A DNA stretch of 6,473 nucleotides, taken from positions 1 to 6,473 of the forward strand of contig DPAW01000379.1 of assembly GCA_003517285.1 (NCBI GenBank), in the 5' to 3' direction. Below the pieces are notes generated by a model that was not told the origin of the DNA, made no database searches, and saw nothing but the letters and a program-made list of their open reading frames with translations. This stretch comes from Verrucomicrobiales bacterium. Lineage in GTDB: Bacteria; Verrucomicrobiota; Verrucomicrobiia; Limisphaerales; UBA1100. The position numbers and the translations under genes were made by a program. Position 1 is the stretch's first letter. Each line of letters begins with the position of its first letter. Shown one piece after another: positions 1-6,136 of this stretch.

Positions 1-1
1 C

Positions 2-307
2 GGCCAGCCCGTGAAGCTGGAATTTATCAACCCCGACGCCACGCCGCATAACCTCGTAATCGTCAAGCCTGGCACCGGCGACGCCGTCGGCCTTGCTGCC
101 ACCCGAATGGCCGCCGATCCTGAGCTGGCCAAGAGCGGCCAATATATTCCCAAGACCGATGCCGTGTTATTTCACACCAAAATGGTTCCCCCCATTGCCG
201 GCGAAACTCTCCGATTCTTGGCCCCCAAAACCCCGGGCGCGTACCCCTACATCTGCACCTTCCCTGGCCACTGGACCATCATGAAAGGCGTGATGGTCGT
301 GAAGTAG
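2..307 (+). CDS. C-terminal blue-copper (azurin/auracyanin-like) domain, partial, 5' end outside window
   Basis: The frame is open to the left edge, so this is the last ~101 residues of a longer protein; the GTG at 11 is internal, not a start. The fragment is a complete-looking cupredoxin half. A strand reading VKLEFINPD is followed by PHNLVIV, whose His is the first expected copper ligand. Near the end, YICTFPGHW and IMKG supply the Cys, second His and Met ligands of a type 1 copper site. Azurin/auracyanin-type domains carry electrons in the periplasm. In PVC bacteria such a domain often forms the C-terminus of large secreted dehydrogenase or heme-binding proteins, but the upstream part is not visible, so the full architecture is unknown. 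The gene ends 2 nt before the stop codon of the convergent SGNH hydrolase gene. The domain call is firm; the parent protein is inference. Confidence 0.85.
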   Translation, partial: GQPVKLEFINPDATPHNLVIVKPGTGDAVGLAATRMAADPELAKSGQYIPKTDAVLFHTKMVPPIAGETLRFLAPKTPGAYPYICTFPGHWTIMKGVMVVK

Positions 308-309
308 AT

Positions 310-966
310 TTATTTTACCAATTGCGGTCGTAGGAGCCTAGTCCAGCGGGCGTAGCCGGCTTGGTTGAGATGGAGTCGGTCGTTTAGGAAGAGGGTTTCG
401 TCGGGTTGGCCGGCGGTGTTGAGGAGGGTGTCGAACATGCCTTCGACTAAGACGAGTCGGTCGTCCTTGGCTGCCTCAGCGGCGAGAAGTTTGTTAAGGG
501 CGCGTTCCTTTTTGATGATCTCCAACCGTTTTGGACTGGGTTTTACCGGGATAAGCACAATCTTGCATTGGGGTAAGCGCTTGAAGATCCGGTTTTTGAA
601 TTCCAAAAAATCCTTCAGCACTTGGGCGGGAGGTTTCTCTTTCCACAGATCGTTGCTACCATTGAAGACAACCAGGACGGATGGCTCATAGCGCAGGACG
701 GTTTCTTCAAGGTAATGGTTGCTGTCCGAAAAATGGGAGCCGCCGAAGCCTCGGTTAAGAAGCTTGAGCTTGGGGAAGGACTTGGCTAGGTCCCAGCGGC
801 GGATGCTGGAGCTACCGGTGAACACGATGCCGCCTTTAGCCGGCGGGTTGGCTTGGTCGGCCTCAGTGAACTTAGCGATCGCGTCGGCGAACCGTTTGGG
901 GTCCGGGTCGGGCGTCTCGTTTTTGGGCAGAAACAACGCGAACAGAAAACACATGGCCAAGTGCAT
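310..966 (-). CDS. SGNH/GDSL-type hydrolase (esterase/lipase family)
   Basis: A 218-residue protein with the four SGNH blocks in order. The nucleophile block is GIVFTGSSSIRRWD (Ser53 in GSSS, replacing the usual GDS). The oxyanion Gly is in NRGFGGS (about Gly73), the oxyanion Asn in FNGSNDLW (Asn105), and the DxxH pair in NDRLHLNQAGY (Asp196, His199). The family hydrolyses esters of lipids, acetylated sugars or similar substrates; the substrate cannot be read here. The start is uncertain. ATG at 966 gives MHLAMCFLFALFLPK, a short hydrophobic leader without the usual Lys/Arg; ATG at 954 trims four residues; ATG at 1011 adds a 15-residue Pro/Cys-rich stretch and overlaps the start codon of the divergent FG-GAP gene. 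The frame stays open to 1209, but that part lies antisense to the neighbour and is unlikely to be coding. The family is certain; the start is about even between 966 and 954. Confidence 0.88.
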   Translation of the reverse strand: MHLAMCFLFALFLPKNETPDPDPKRFADAIAKFTEADQANPPAKGGIVFTGSSSIRRWDLAKSFPKLKLLNRGFGGSHFSDSNHYLEETVLRYEPSVLVVFNGSNDLWKEKPPAQVLKDFLEFKNRIFKRLPQCKIVLIPVKPSPKRLEIIKKERALNKLLAAEAAKDDRLVLVEGMFDTLLNTAGQPDETLFLNDRLHLNQAGYARWTRLLRPQLVK

Positions 967-1009
967 TCCGCGATGGTTCAATGGGGGCGGGCAAAAGCAA
1001 AGCGGATTC

Positions 1010-2212
1010 ATGAAAAAAATTATCCTGTTTCTCACGCTGGCCGGGCCGTTGACGGCGGCACCGTGGCCAATGCACATCATCGACAACACTTCGCGCGGGG
1101 CTGATGGAGTGCGGTTGCTGGATATCAACAACGACAAACGGCTGGATATTGCCACCGGCTGGGAGGAAGGCGGGGTGATCCGTGCATATTTACACCCGGG
1201 CAACGCCAAAGTAACTGAGCGTTGGCCGATGATTGAGGTGGGTAAGGTGAAATCGCCAGAGGATGCGGTGTTTGTTGATCTGGATGGCGATGGCTATGAG
1301 GATATCGTCAGCTGCAGTGAAGGCCAGACGCGGACGGTGCATTTTCACTGGTCACCCCGTAATGATCCGCAGCGTGAAGTGTTGCCGTGGCGCACTCAGG
1401 CGGTGCCGGTGACGGTCGGAAAACAATCCTGGATGTTTGCCGTGCCGTTATGGGTGGATGAACAGGGGATGGATCTCGTCCTCGGATCGAAGGGTGCCGA
1501 GGCTTCCATTGGTTGGCTTCAGTCACCGAAGGATCCGCGTGCGGTGGGCGACTGGCGGTTTCATCGCTGGTACGATGCCGGATGGGTTATGAGCCTGATC
1601 AAGGCGGACATGGATGGCGATGGCGATCTCGACGTACTGGCTTCCGATCGGCGCAGTCGCACGCCCGGTGTGTTGTGGTTGGAAAATCCCGGTGTGGCGG
1701 CGATGAAAAATAATCCCGCGCAACGTTGGGCGGCGCACCGCGTGGGTGCGACTGGCCGCGAGGTGATGTTTATCACGCGCTCTATTCGCAAACAGTTGGT
1801 GGTTCGCAAGGCGAAAGAAAAGACCACCGCGATTTATGCTGCCGTGCGGCCCAATCGGATTGAGGTGTTGCGGCCGGGCAAGGATGTGAAACAGCCATGG
1901 GACGAGGAGATCATCACTTATTCGCTCGACCGTTTTGGCACGGCCAAGGCCGCGCGCGCGGCGGATCTGGATGGGGATGGTCAGCTAGAAATTGCCGTCA
2001 GCTGCGAGAGCGCCACGGGCGACAAGAGCGGTGTGTTTTATTTGAAACCAGTGGACGGTAAATGGGAACCGCACGATATCGGCGGGCCAAAGGGTCTCAA
2101 GTATGACCGTATTGAGTTGCTAGACCTCGATGGCGATGGTGATCTAGATTTGCTCACCTGTGAGGAACGCGATTTCAATGCCGTATTGTGGTACGAAAAT
2201 CCTGCGAAGTAG
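1010..2212 (+). CDS. Exported FG-GAP/VCBS repeat protein
   Basis: A 400-residue protein. The start at 1010 was chosen because it gives a classical signal peptide (MKKIILFLTLAGPLTAA, cleavage near residue 17); the frame is open up to 719, but that extension is antisense to the SGNH gene. Five FG-GAP/VCBS-like calcium-binding loops are visible: DINNDKRLDI (38-47, degenerate), DLDGDGYEDI (90-99), DMDGDGDLDV (200-209), DLDGDGQLEI (319-328) and DLDGDGDLDL (372-381). Most are followed by a segment of the type VLWLENPG, as in beta-propeller blades. Such proteins fold as calcium-stabilised propellers outside the cytoplasm and serve in binding or as a scaffold; no catalytic domain is visible. It heads a likely operon with the secreted hydrolase 36 nt downstream. 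No strong Shine-Dalgarno sequence precedes the ATG. Unevenly spaced loops suggest some blades have lost the calcium motif. Confidence 0.9.
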   Translation: MKKIILFLTLAGPLTAAPWPMHIIDNTSRGADGVRLLDINNDKRLDIATGWEEGGVIRAYLHPGNAKVTERWPMIEVGKVKSPEDAVFVDLDGDGYEDIVSCSEGQTRTVHFHWSPRNDPQREVLPWRTQAVPVTVGKQSWMFAVPLWVDEQGMDLVLGSKGAEASIGWLQSPKDPRAVGDWRFHRWYDAGWVMSLIKADMDGDGDLDVLASDRRSRTPGVLWLENPGVAAMKNNPAQRWAAHRVGATGREVMFITRSIRKQLVVRKAKEKTTAIYAAVRPNRIEVLRPGKDVKQPWDEEIITYSLDRFGTAKAARAADLDGDGQLEIAVSCESATGDKSGVFYLKPVDGKWEPHDIGGPKGLKYDRIELLDLDGDGDLDLLTCEERDFNAVLWYENPAK

Positions 2213-2248
2213 TTGCGTGAAACGCCCGGCTCTGCCAGCCTTGCATCC

Positions 2249-3430
2249 ATGACACGCCTGCTTTTCATTTTGCCGATTGCCTTTCTGTACGCCGTTCACG
2301 CGGAGAAACCCAAGCCTAAGGTGACGTTGTGTGTTGGAAATTATCAAACCGAGGCGCAGGCGGTGGAGCAGCTCAAGCGCATGGCGGCTACGCATGGCAA
2401 TCTCGCGCAATGGAAGGTGCGCGCGGCGGCGGTGCGGCAGCAGATTCTCACCGGTTCCCAACTCAGCCCGTGGCCCAAACGCACGCCGTTGAAGTCGATC
2501 CTTAAGAACAAGCGCACTTACAAGGGCTACACCGTTGAGGCGGCGGCGTTTGAGGCGCGGCCGGGATTTTTTGTGTACGGCAACCTGTATCGGCCGCTGG
2601 GTTTCAAGGGTAAACGGCCAGGGATCCTGTGTCCGCACGGGCACGCTCGTAAGACCAGTACGCACGGTGGAGGTCGGTTACGCCCTGATCAGCAGAACCG
2701 CTGTGCCACGCTCGCGCGCATGGGCGCGATTGTGTTTTCGTATGACATGATCGGCTACGGCGACTCGGAACATCTGGGCTGGAAACATAGCCATCCGCAA
2801 ACGCTCACGCTGCAAACCTGGAGCAGCGTCCGGGCGATCGATTTTCTGGAGACATTACCGGATGTGGATTCGAAGCGCATTGGCGTGACCGGTTGTTCCG
2901 GTGGCGGCACGCAGACTTTTTTGCTGACGGCGATTGATGAGCGCGTGGCGGTGAGTGTGCCGGTGGTGATGGTGTCCGCACATTTCTTTGGCGGTTGCCA
3001 TTGCGAAAGCGGTATGCCGATCCACAAGACCGAGCAACTGGAAACGAACAACGCGGAGTTCGCCGCGCTGGCAGCTCCGCGGCCGTTGAAATTAATTTCC
3101 GTGGGCGGCGACTGGACCAAGAACAACCCGAAGGTGGAGTACCCGTTCATCCGTAACATTTACAACTACTACGGCGCTACGGCGAAGGCCGAGAATACAC
3201 ATTTCCCCAATGAGAAACACGGTTACGAATACATCAAGCGGCAGGCGATGTATCCGTTTATGGTAAAGCACCTTGGGCTGGATTCGAAGGGTGTGCTCGA
3301 TAAAAAAACCGGAGAATATGACGAAACCGGAAACATCATCGAGACCACCGCTCAGCAGCGGACCTTTAATTCACTCAATGAAATGCCTAAGCACGCGCTT
3401 AAACCTGGCACTCTAATCACGTTTAATTAA
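2249..3430 (+). CDS. Secreted alpha/beta hydrolase, acetyl-xylan-esterase-like
   Basis: A 393-residue protein. ATG at 2249 gives a signal peptide, MTRLLFILPIAFLYAVHA, cleaved before EKPKPK; a TTG at 2213, right after the previous stop, would add 12 residues ahead of the leader and is less likely. Features in order: CPHGH (128-132, oxyanion-hole region), the strand and loop FSYDMIGYGDSE (about 164-175), the nucleophile elbow GVTGCSGGGTQ with Ser217, SVGGD with a candidate acid Asp288, and NEKHGYEY with His324 as the likely catalytic His. This layout matches exported alpha/beta hydrolases annotated as acetylxylan esterase or related carbohydrate esterases in Planctomycetes and Verrucomicrobia; deacetylation or de-esterification of polysaccharide is inferred. 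It sits between the FG-GAP gene and a gene starting 4 nt after its stop, so co-transcription is likely. Its last 70 codons recur, diverged, at 4516-4728. The fold is certain; the substrate is unknown. Confidence 0.88.
   Translation: MTRLLFILPIAFLYAVHAEKPKPKVTLCVGNYQTEAQAVEQLKRMAATHGNLAQWKVRAAAVRQQILTGSQLSPWPKRTPLKSILKNKRTYKGYTVEAAAFEARPGFFVYGNLYRPLGFKGKRPGILCPHGHARKTSTHGGGRLRPDQQNRCATLARMGAIVFSYDMIGYGDSEHLGWKHSHPQTLTLQTWSSVRAIDFLETLPDVDSKRIGVTGCSGGGTQTFLLTAIDERVAVSVPVVMVSAHFFGGCHCESGMPIHKTEQLETNNAEFAALAAPRPLKLISVGGDWTKNNPKVEYPFIRNIYNYYGATAKAENTHFPNEKHGYEYIKRQAMYPFMVKHLGLDSKGVLDKKTGEYDETGNIIETTAQQRTFNSLNEMPKHALKPGTLITFN
3217..3430 (+). repeat. Copy A of a diverged direct repeat (3' end of the hydrolase gene)
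   Basis: This 214-nt stretch, from the catalytic-His codon region to the stop, aligns without any indel to 4515-4728. By hand count about 53 of 213 positions differ (roughly 75% identity), while 57 of 70 residues are identical. The two copies flank the gene at 3435-4490. Confidence 0.9.
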
Positions 3431-3434
3431 ACCG

Positions 3435-4490
3435 ATGAGCGGAATCATCGGCCACTCTATGTACGCGCTACTGGGCTTGCGCGCGGCGGAGGCGCGCGGA
3501 GTGTCCTTGGCGCAATTGGCCGCGAGGCATCTACCTAGTTACCTTTGCGGCGCGTATCTTGGTGCGGATGTCGGCACCGTGCCGGCCGCTATTTGTGTGG
3601 ATACCGATACACCGGTGGGCTACGGTTCCCAACGGCTGGCGAAAAGCCCTCTGACAGGAGGTCGGGTCAAGCAATGGACTTTATCGATCGGTGCGGAACA
3701 ATTTACGCCGCGCCAAATTCATGACCAGTTATATGGTCGCGCCCACATTGCCTTCGGCTGGGCGGCTAATGATCGACTGCTGGAGGTGCCTTGGGAGAGG
3801 TTGCCCAAATATTTTGCTAAGGTGCTGCAGGATGCACGCGAGTTGCACGGTCCCAGTGAGCGGCAGCTGGCTTATGCACTGGGCTGGATGACGCATGTGA
3901 TCGGTGACGGCCTGATCAAGTCTGTGGCACCGGGTTTGGACTTGCATATACTGGATGGTAAATACACCCCCGCCAATCGACCGATTCAGGATCTGGTGAC
4001 ATTCCACGAAATCGGCATCAAAGAATTGGGGCTCAACTGGCCGACGCTCTTGTGTGATTTGGTCGATGCCCCGATCGAACCGCTGCAGGCACATTACATG
4101 CGCGTGGGCAAAGCCCGCGGTCAATTGGCCAACTCATTTAGTCGAGGCTGGGCACCTGAAAAGCAATGGTTGCTCCTGGAAGTAATGGCTGTCAATCGTC
4201 GTTACCAACGCGTGCGCAATGAGCGCATCCTAAAGCAACTTGCATTACACAAAACAGCTGAGGGAATGCAGTGCGATCCCATCCTCAGTGAACGTGCCAA
4301 AGGATTGAGATATACGGCTATGGTGGCGTTGGCAGAGAAGGCCAACTTTCGCCATGCTTTGTGGCAAATGGGGGAATCAATTGCGAAGACGTTTGTCGAA
4401 GTGCAACGCTTGATGCCGGAGATCACCAATGACCAACGTTTGGATCGACCGAGTTGGGACGAATTGACCGAAAATTGGCGCCGGCCGTGA
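3435..4490 (+). CDS. Uncharacterised protein with zinc-phospholipase-C-like His/Asp motifs
   Basis: A 351-residue protein starting 4 nt after the hydrolase stop, which suggests translational coupling. No signal peptide or membrane segment is clear; the N-terminus reads MSGIIGHSMYALLG. The spacing of possible metal ligands resembles the bacterial zinc-dependent phospholipase C / S1-P1 nuclease fold: His7 near the N-terminus, Asp45 in YLGADVG, His104 in GRAHIAFGW, and an HxxxD pair (His154, Asp158) in ALGWMTHVIGDG, all in mainly helical sequence. FHEIG (His191-Glu192) could add ligands, but the usual HxxxE motif is not obvious. The C-terminal third (about 240-351) is helical and charged with no recognised motif. 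I infer a divergent PF00882-like protein; an unrelated helical His-rich protein remains possible. Bracketing by two copies of the hydrolase tail suggests it sits at a rearrangement point. The gene itself is firm; the function is weak. Confidence 0.8.
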   Translation: MSGIIGHSMYALLGLRAAEARGVSLAQLAARHLPSYLCGAYLGADVGTVPAAICVDTDTPVGYGSQRLAKSPLTGGRVKQWTLSIGAEQFTPRQIHDQLYGRAHIAFGWAANDRLLEVPWERLPKYFAKVLQDARELHGPSERQLAYALGWMTHVIGDGLIKSVAPGLDLHILDGKYTPANRPIQDLVTFHEIGIKELGLNWPTLLCDLVDAPIEPLQAHYMRVGKARGQLANSFSRGWAPEKQWLLLEVMAVNRRYQRVRNERILKQLALHKTAEGMQCDPILSERAKGLRYTAMVALAEKANFRHALWQMGESIAKTFVEVQRLMPEITNDQRLDRPSWDELTENWRRP

Positions 4491-4512
4491 TTCGCCATTA
4501 TCCTCAGATTCG

Positions 4513-4728
4513 ATACACGGTTACGAATACATTAAGCGTCAGGCAATGTATCCGTTTATGGTGAAGCACCTCGGACTGGATTCAAAGGGTGTGTTCAACA
4601 AGAAAACTGGTGAGTACGAGGAATCGGGAAATGTTATTGAATCTGTAGCTCAACAGCGGACATTTAACTCATTGGAAGAAATGCCCGGGCACTCCTTAAA
4701 GCCGGGTGCCTTGATTGCCTTTGATTAA
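4513..4728 (+). pseudogene. Headless remnant of a second hydrolase gene (last ~70 codons)
   Basis: Beginning about 23 nt after the previous stop, the sequence becomes homologous to the 3' end of the 2249-3430 hydrolase at the codon of its likely catalytic His (HGYEYIKRQAMYPFMVKH) and stays homologous to the TAA, with the same length and no indel. Upstream of 4513 there is no similarity to the hydrolase, so the signal peptide, nucleophile Ser and Asp are gone and the piece cannot be a working esterase. The frame is still open, with an ATG at 4546 that could give a 60-residue peptide, but no ribosome-binding site is evident. I count 26 codons changed silently against 13 amino-acid changes, many conservative (D/E, T/S, I/V, N/D). 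This pattern shows the copy diverged under selection as a functional paralogue before losing its 5' part. A retained small C-terminal peptide is possible but unlikely. Confidence 0.85.
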
Positions 4729-4752
4729 AATCGGCAATAACAAGGCACCCGG
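4702..4752. terminator. Long interrupted hairpin between convergent genes, possible bidirectional terminator
   Basis: A perfect 12-bp inverted repeat pairs 4702-4713 (ccgggtgccttg) with 4741-4752. Inside it, 4714-4719 (attgcc) pairs with 4733-4738 (ggcaat) across a 2-nt aa bulge, and gatt/aatc (4723-4726 with 4729-4732) can extend it. The left arm lies in the last codons of the hydrolase remnant; the right arm precedes the end of the small lipoprotein gene. It lies where + and - strand transcripts converge, as expected for a shared terminator. No clear T-run follows on either strand, so it is not a textbook intrinsic terminator. Confidence 0.6.
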
Positions 4753-4766
4753 GTGTTGATTATAAA

Positions 4767-4931
4767 TTATTCTTCTTCGGACTCCTCGGCTGGATCCTCT
4801 TCTGCCTCAGGATCACCATTAACTTCAGCATCATCGCTGTCGAATGTTGTGTCTTCCGTAGGTCCAGTCTCTTGGCCGCATCCGATTATGAACGTAGCCA
4901 GTAATAATGGGAGTATATGTAGTAGTTTCAT
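4767..4931 (-). CDS. Small acidic lipoprotein (54 aa)
   Basis: Read by hand on the - strand: ATG at 4931, TAA at 4767-4769, 54 residues. The N-terminus MKLLHILPLLLATFIIGC has one Lys, a hydrophobic core and an IIGC lipobox, so cleavage by signal peptidase II before Cys18 and lipid anchoring are expected. The mature part begins CGQETGPTED. Of the last 34 residues 17 are Asp or Glu, none is Lys or Arg, and the protein ends ESEEE. No known domain is recognisable; a charged, probably disordered tail on a membrane anchor is what the sequence shows. The start codon is only 3 nt after the prepilin stop, so the two are almost certainly co-transcribed and probably translationally coupled; no separate ribosome-binding site is seen. 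A role beside the pseudopilin is inference from position only. A frame this short could be chance, but signal, lipobox and spacing together argue against that. Confidence 0.78.
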   Translation of the reverse strand: MKLLHILPLLLATFIIGCGQETGPTEDTTFDSDDAEVNGDPEAEEDPAEESEEE

Positions 4932-4934
4932 TTT

Positions 4935-5972
4935 TTATCTATGATATGGCATGGAGAACATCAGGTTGCCACCACGAATAGCACTCCCCCCTTGTTTGGT
5001 TGCCTCAGAGTGGTTTTCTATGACTTGTTTCGCCTCGGCGTCACCCGTTAGTTGTTTTGTAGAACCATCTGCCATGGCGAACTGTGCCTGCCCTTCGTCA
5101 AAACCGGAAATGGAACGCTGGCGTGATTGGCTAGCCCCATAGAAGGTGAAGTATCTTGTTTTATGGCTTCCTTGCCATCTATAGTCGGTGAAACCTCCAT
5201 CCTCAAATACATCCGTAGTTCCAAAAGGAACAACTTCGTAGGTTAGCATATCATGATTTATATTTCTAGCAGGCATAGGCCATTCGTAACCATTACCCGG
5301 AGCCCTACCATTATATACCGGCGAACCATTAGCTTGAGCTGCCTTACGAATAAATGTATAGGCTGACTGCGTTCGCATGTTCCTACTGGCCAGAAGAATG
5401 GATTCAGGAACAAAATCATCACCCCCAAAGCAAAGACCATAGCTTTGCTCACAATTTGCATACATACTTATTCCTGGATACTGAAGGGAACCTGGGCCAC
5501 CTTTTAGTTCTCTGCCACCCCCTAGTTTCGCAACGTTGGCATAAGTCTTAGGATCGCAGGGTGAGCACAGTAGCTTGGAATTATTTCCAATCGAATCTGC
5601 CAACGAATACCCTTGCCAGATGTAGGCTGCATTAAACACAGAATTATAACGGCCGTGTCTAAAATAGGTTTCACTATCAGTTCTGGTTATATTACCGTTT
5701 GAGTTGTGTAAAGAGGCGTATTGGAATCCTTTAGCGTTCGATGCTTGTTCAGATGTTAGTGAACTATCAAGCCATGGAAAAGAGCTGTTATCTGTGGAGT
5801 ATCCAATGTAAGCCTTCGCAATCTGGCTTTGGCCACTTGTGCATTTTATACGATTGGCCTTCTTCTTCGCCTTTGCCAGCGTGGGCAAAAGCATGGATGC
5901 AAGTATGCCAATGATCGCAATGACCACAAGCAGTTCAATCAGGGTGAATCCCTTCTGTGTTGTTTTTTTCAT
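4935..5972 (-). CDS. Prepilin-type N-terminal cleavage/methylation protein (type II secretion/type IV pilin-like)
   Basis: A 345-residue protein. The N-terminus MKKTTQKGFTLIELLVVIAI is a textbook type III signal: prepilin peptidase would cut after Gly8 and methylate Phe9, with Glu13 as the conserved Glu5 of the mature pilin, followed by a hydrophobic helix to about residue 30 and a Lys-rich stretch (AKAKKKANRIKC). The body is Gly/Ser/Asn/Tyr-rich, and the C-terminal region carries QFAMADGSTKQ (DG at 302-303). That motif is common to the large family of long pseudopilin-like proteins expanded in Verrucomicrobia, Lentisphaerae and Planctomycetes. Most are stand-alone genes of unknown individual role, presumed inner-membrane or secretion-apparatus-associated. 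No secretion ATPase, platform or peptidase gene is in the window. The start is supported by a good ribosome-binding site. Codon composition is much more AT-rich than in the genes to the left. The acidic lipoprotein gene follows directly. Confidence 0.93.
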   Translation of the reverse strand: MKKTTQKGFTLIELLVVIAIIGILASMLLPTLAKAKKKANRIKCTSGQSQIAKAYIGYSTDNSSFPWLDSSLTSEQASNAKGFQYASLHNSNGNITRTDSETYFRHGRYNSVFNAAYIWQGYSLADSIGNNSKLLCSPCDPKTYANVAKLGGGRELKGGPGSLQYPGISMYANCEQSYGLCFGGDDFVPESILLASRNMRTQSAYTFIRKAAQANGSPVYNGRAPGNGYEWPMPARNINHDMLTYEVVPFGTTDVFEDGGFTDYRWQGSHKTRYFTFYGASQSRQRSISGFDEGQAQFAMADGSTKQLTGDAEAKQVIENHSEATKQGGSAIRGGNLMFSMPYHR

Positions 5973-5976
5973 GATG

Positions 5977-5982
5977 CACCTT
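5977..5982 (-). promoter_or_regulatory. Ribosome-binding site of the prepilin gene
   Basis: On the - strand AAGGTG lies 4 nt before the ATG at 5972 (6 nt from the AAGG core). It is the clearest Shine-Dalgarno-like site in the window and fixes the prepilin start. Confidence 0.65.
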
Positions 5983-6068
5983 GTTGCTTAGTGTCTGAGT
6001 TGTGTTTTTTCTGATTACGGCAATGTTGGTTTGGTTTTCGTTAGGTGATCTGCAACATTAGCCACCCT

Positions 6069-6136
6069 TGTTTCCTTAATCATGATCACTATTGCTAAAG
6101 TGTTTCTCAAGTTACAGTCATGTATGTAAGGAAACA
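6069..6136. repeat. 10-bp inverted repeat in the intergenic region
   Basis: tgtttcctta (6069-6078) and taaggaaaca (6127-6136) are perfect reverse complements separated by 48 nt. They lie roughly midway between the divergent genes, as paired operator half-sites might, but the region is AT-rich and a chance repeat is not excluded. Nothing about the intervening sequence suggests an insertion element. Confidence 0.45.

Noticed and set aside
719..1009. N-terminal extension of the FG-GAP protein frame upstream of 1010
   Set aside because: It is antisense to the well-supported SGNH coding region, and the ATG at 1010 gives a clean signal peptide.
967..1209. N-terminal extension of the SGNH frame on the - strand
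   Set aside because: It lies antisense to the start of the FG-GAP gene and shows no SGNH-family sequence; the SGNH core begins only after position ~900.
2144..2665. Long - strand open frame (173 codons)
   Set aside because: It is a shadow of the FG-GAP 3' end and the hydrolase gene, with Arg/Leu-rich composition typical of GC-rich antisense frames and no recognisable domain.
3729..4124. Long - strand open frame inside the PLC-like gene
   Set aside because: It is antisense to a gene with better start, spacing and motifs; nothing domain-like is seen.
3217..4728. Composite transposon or integrated element bounded by the direct repeats
   Set aside because: The repeats are diverged coding sequence, not terminal repeats, and there is no transposase, integrase or short target-site duplication.
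4753..4944. Serine-rich + strand frame opposite the small lipoprotein
   Set aside because: The Ser-rich composition is just the complement of the Glu/Asp codons of the - strand lipoprotein, which has a signal peptide, lipobox and operon-like spacing.
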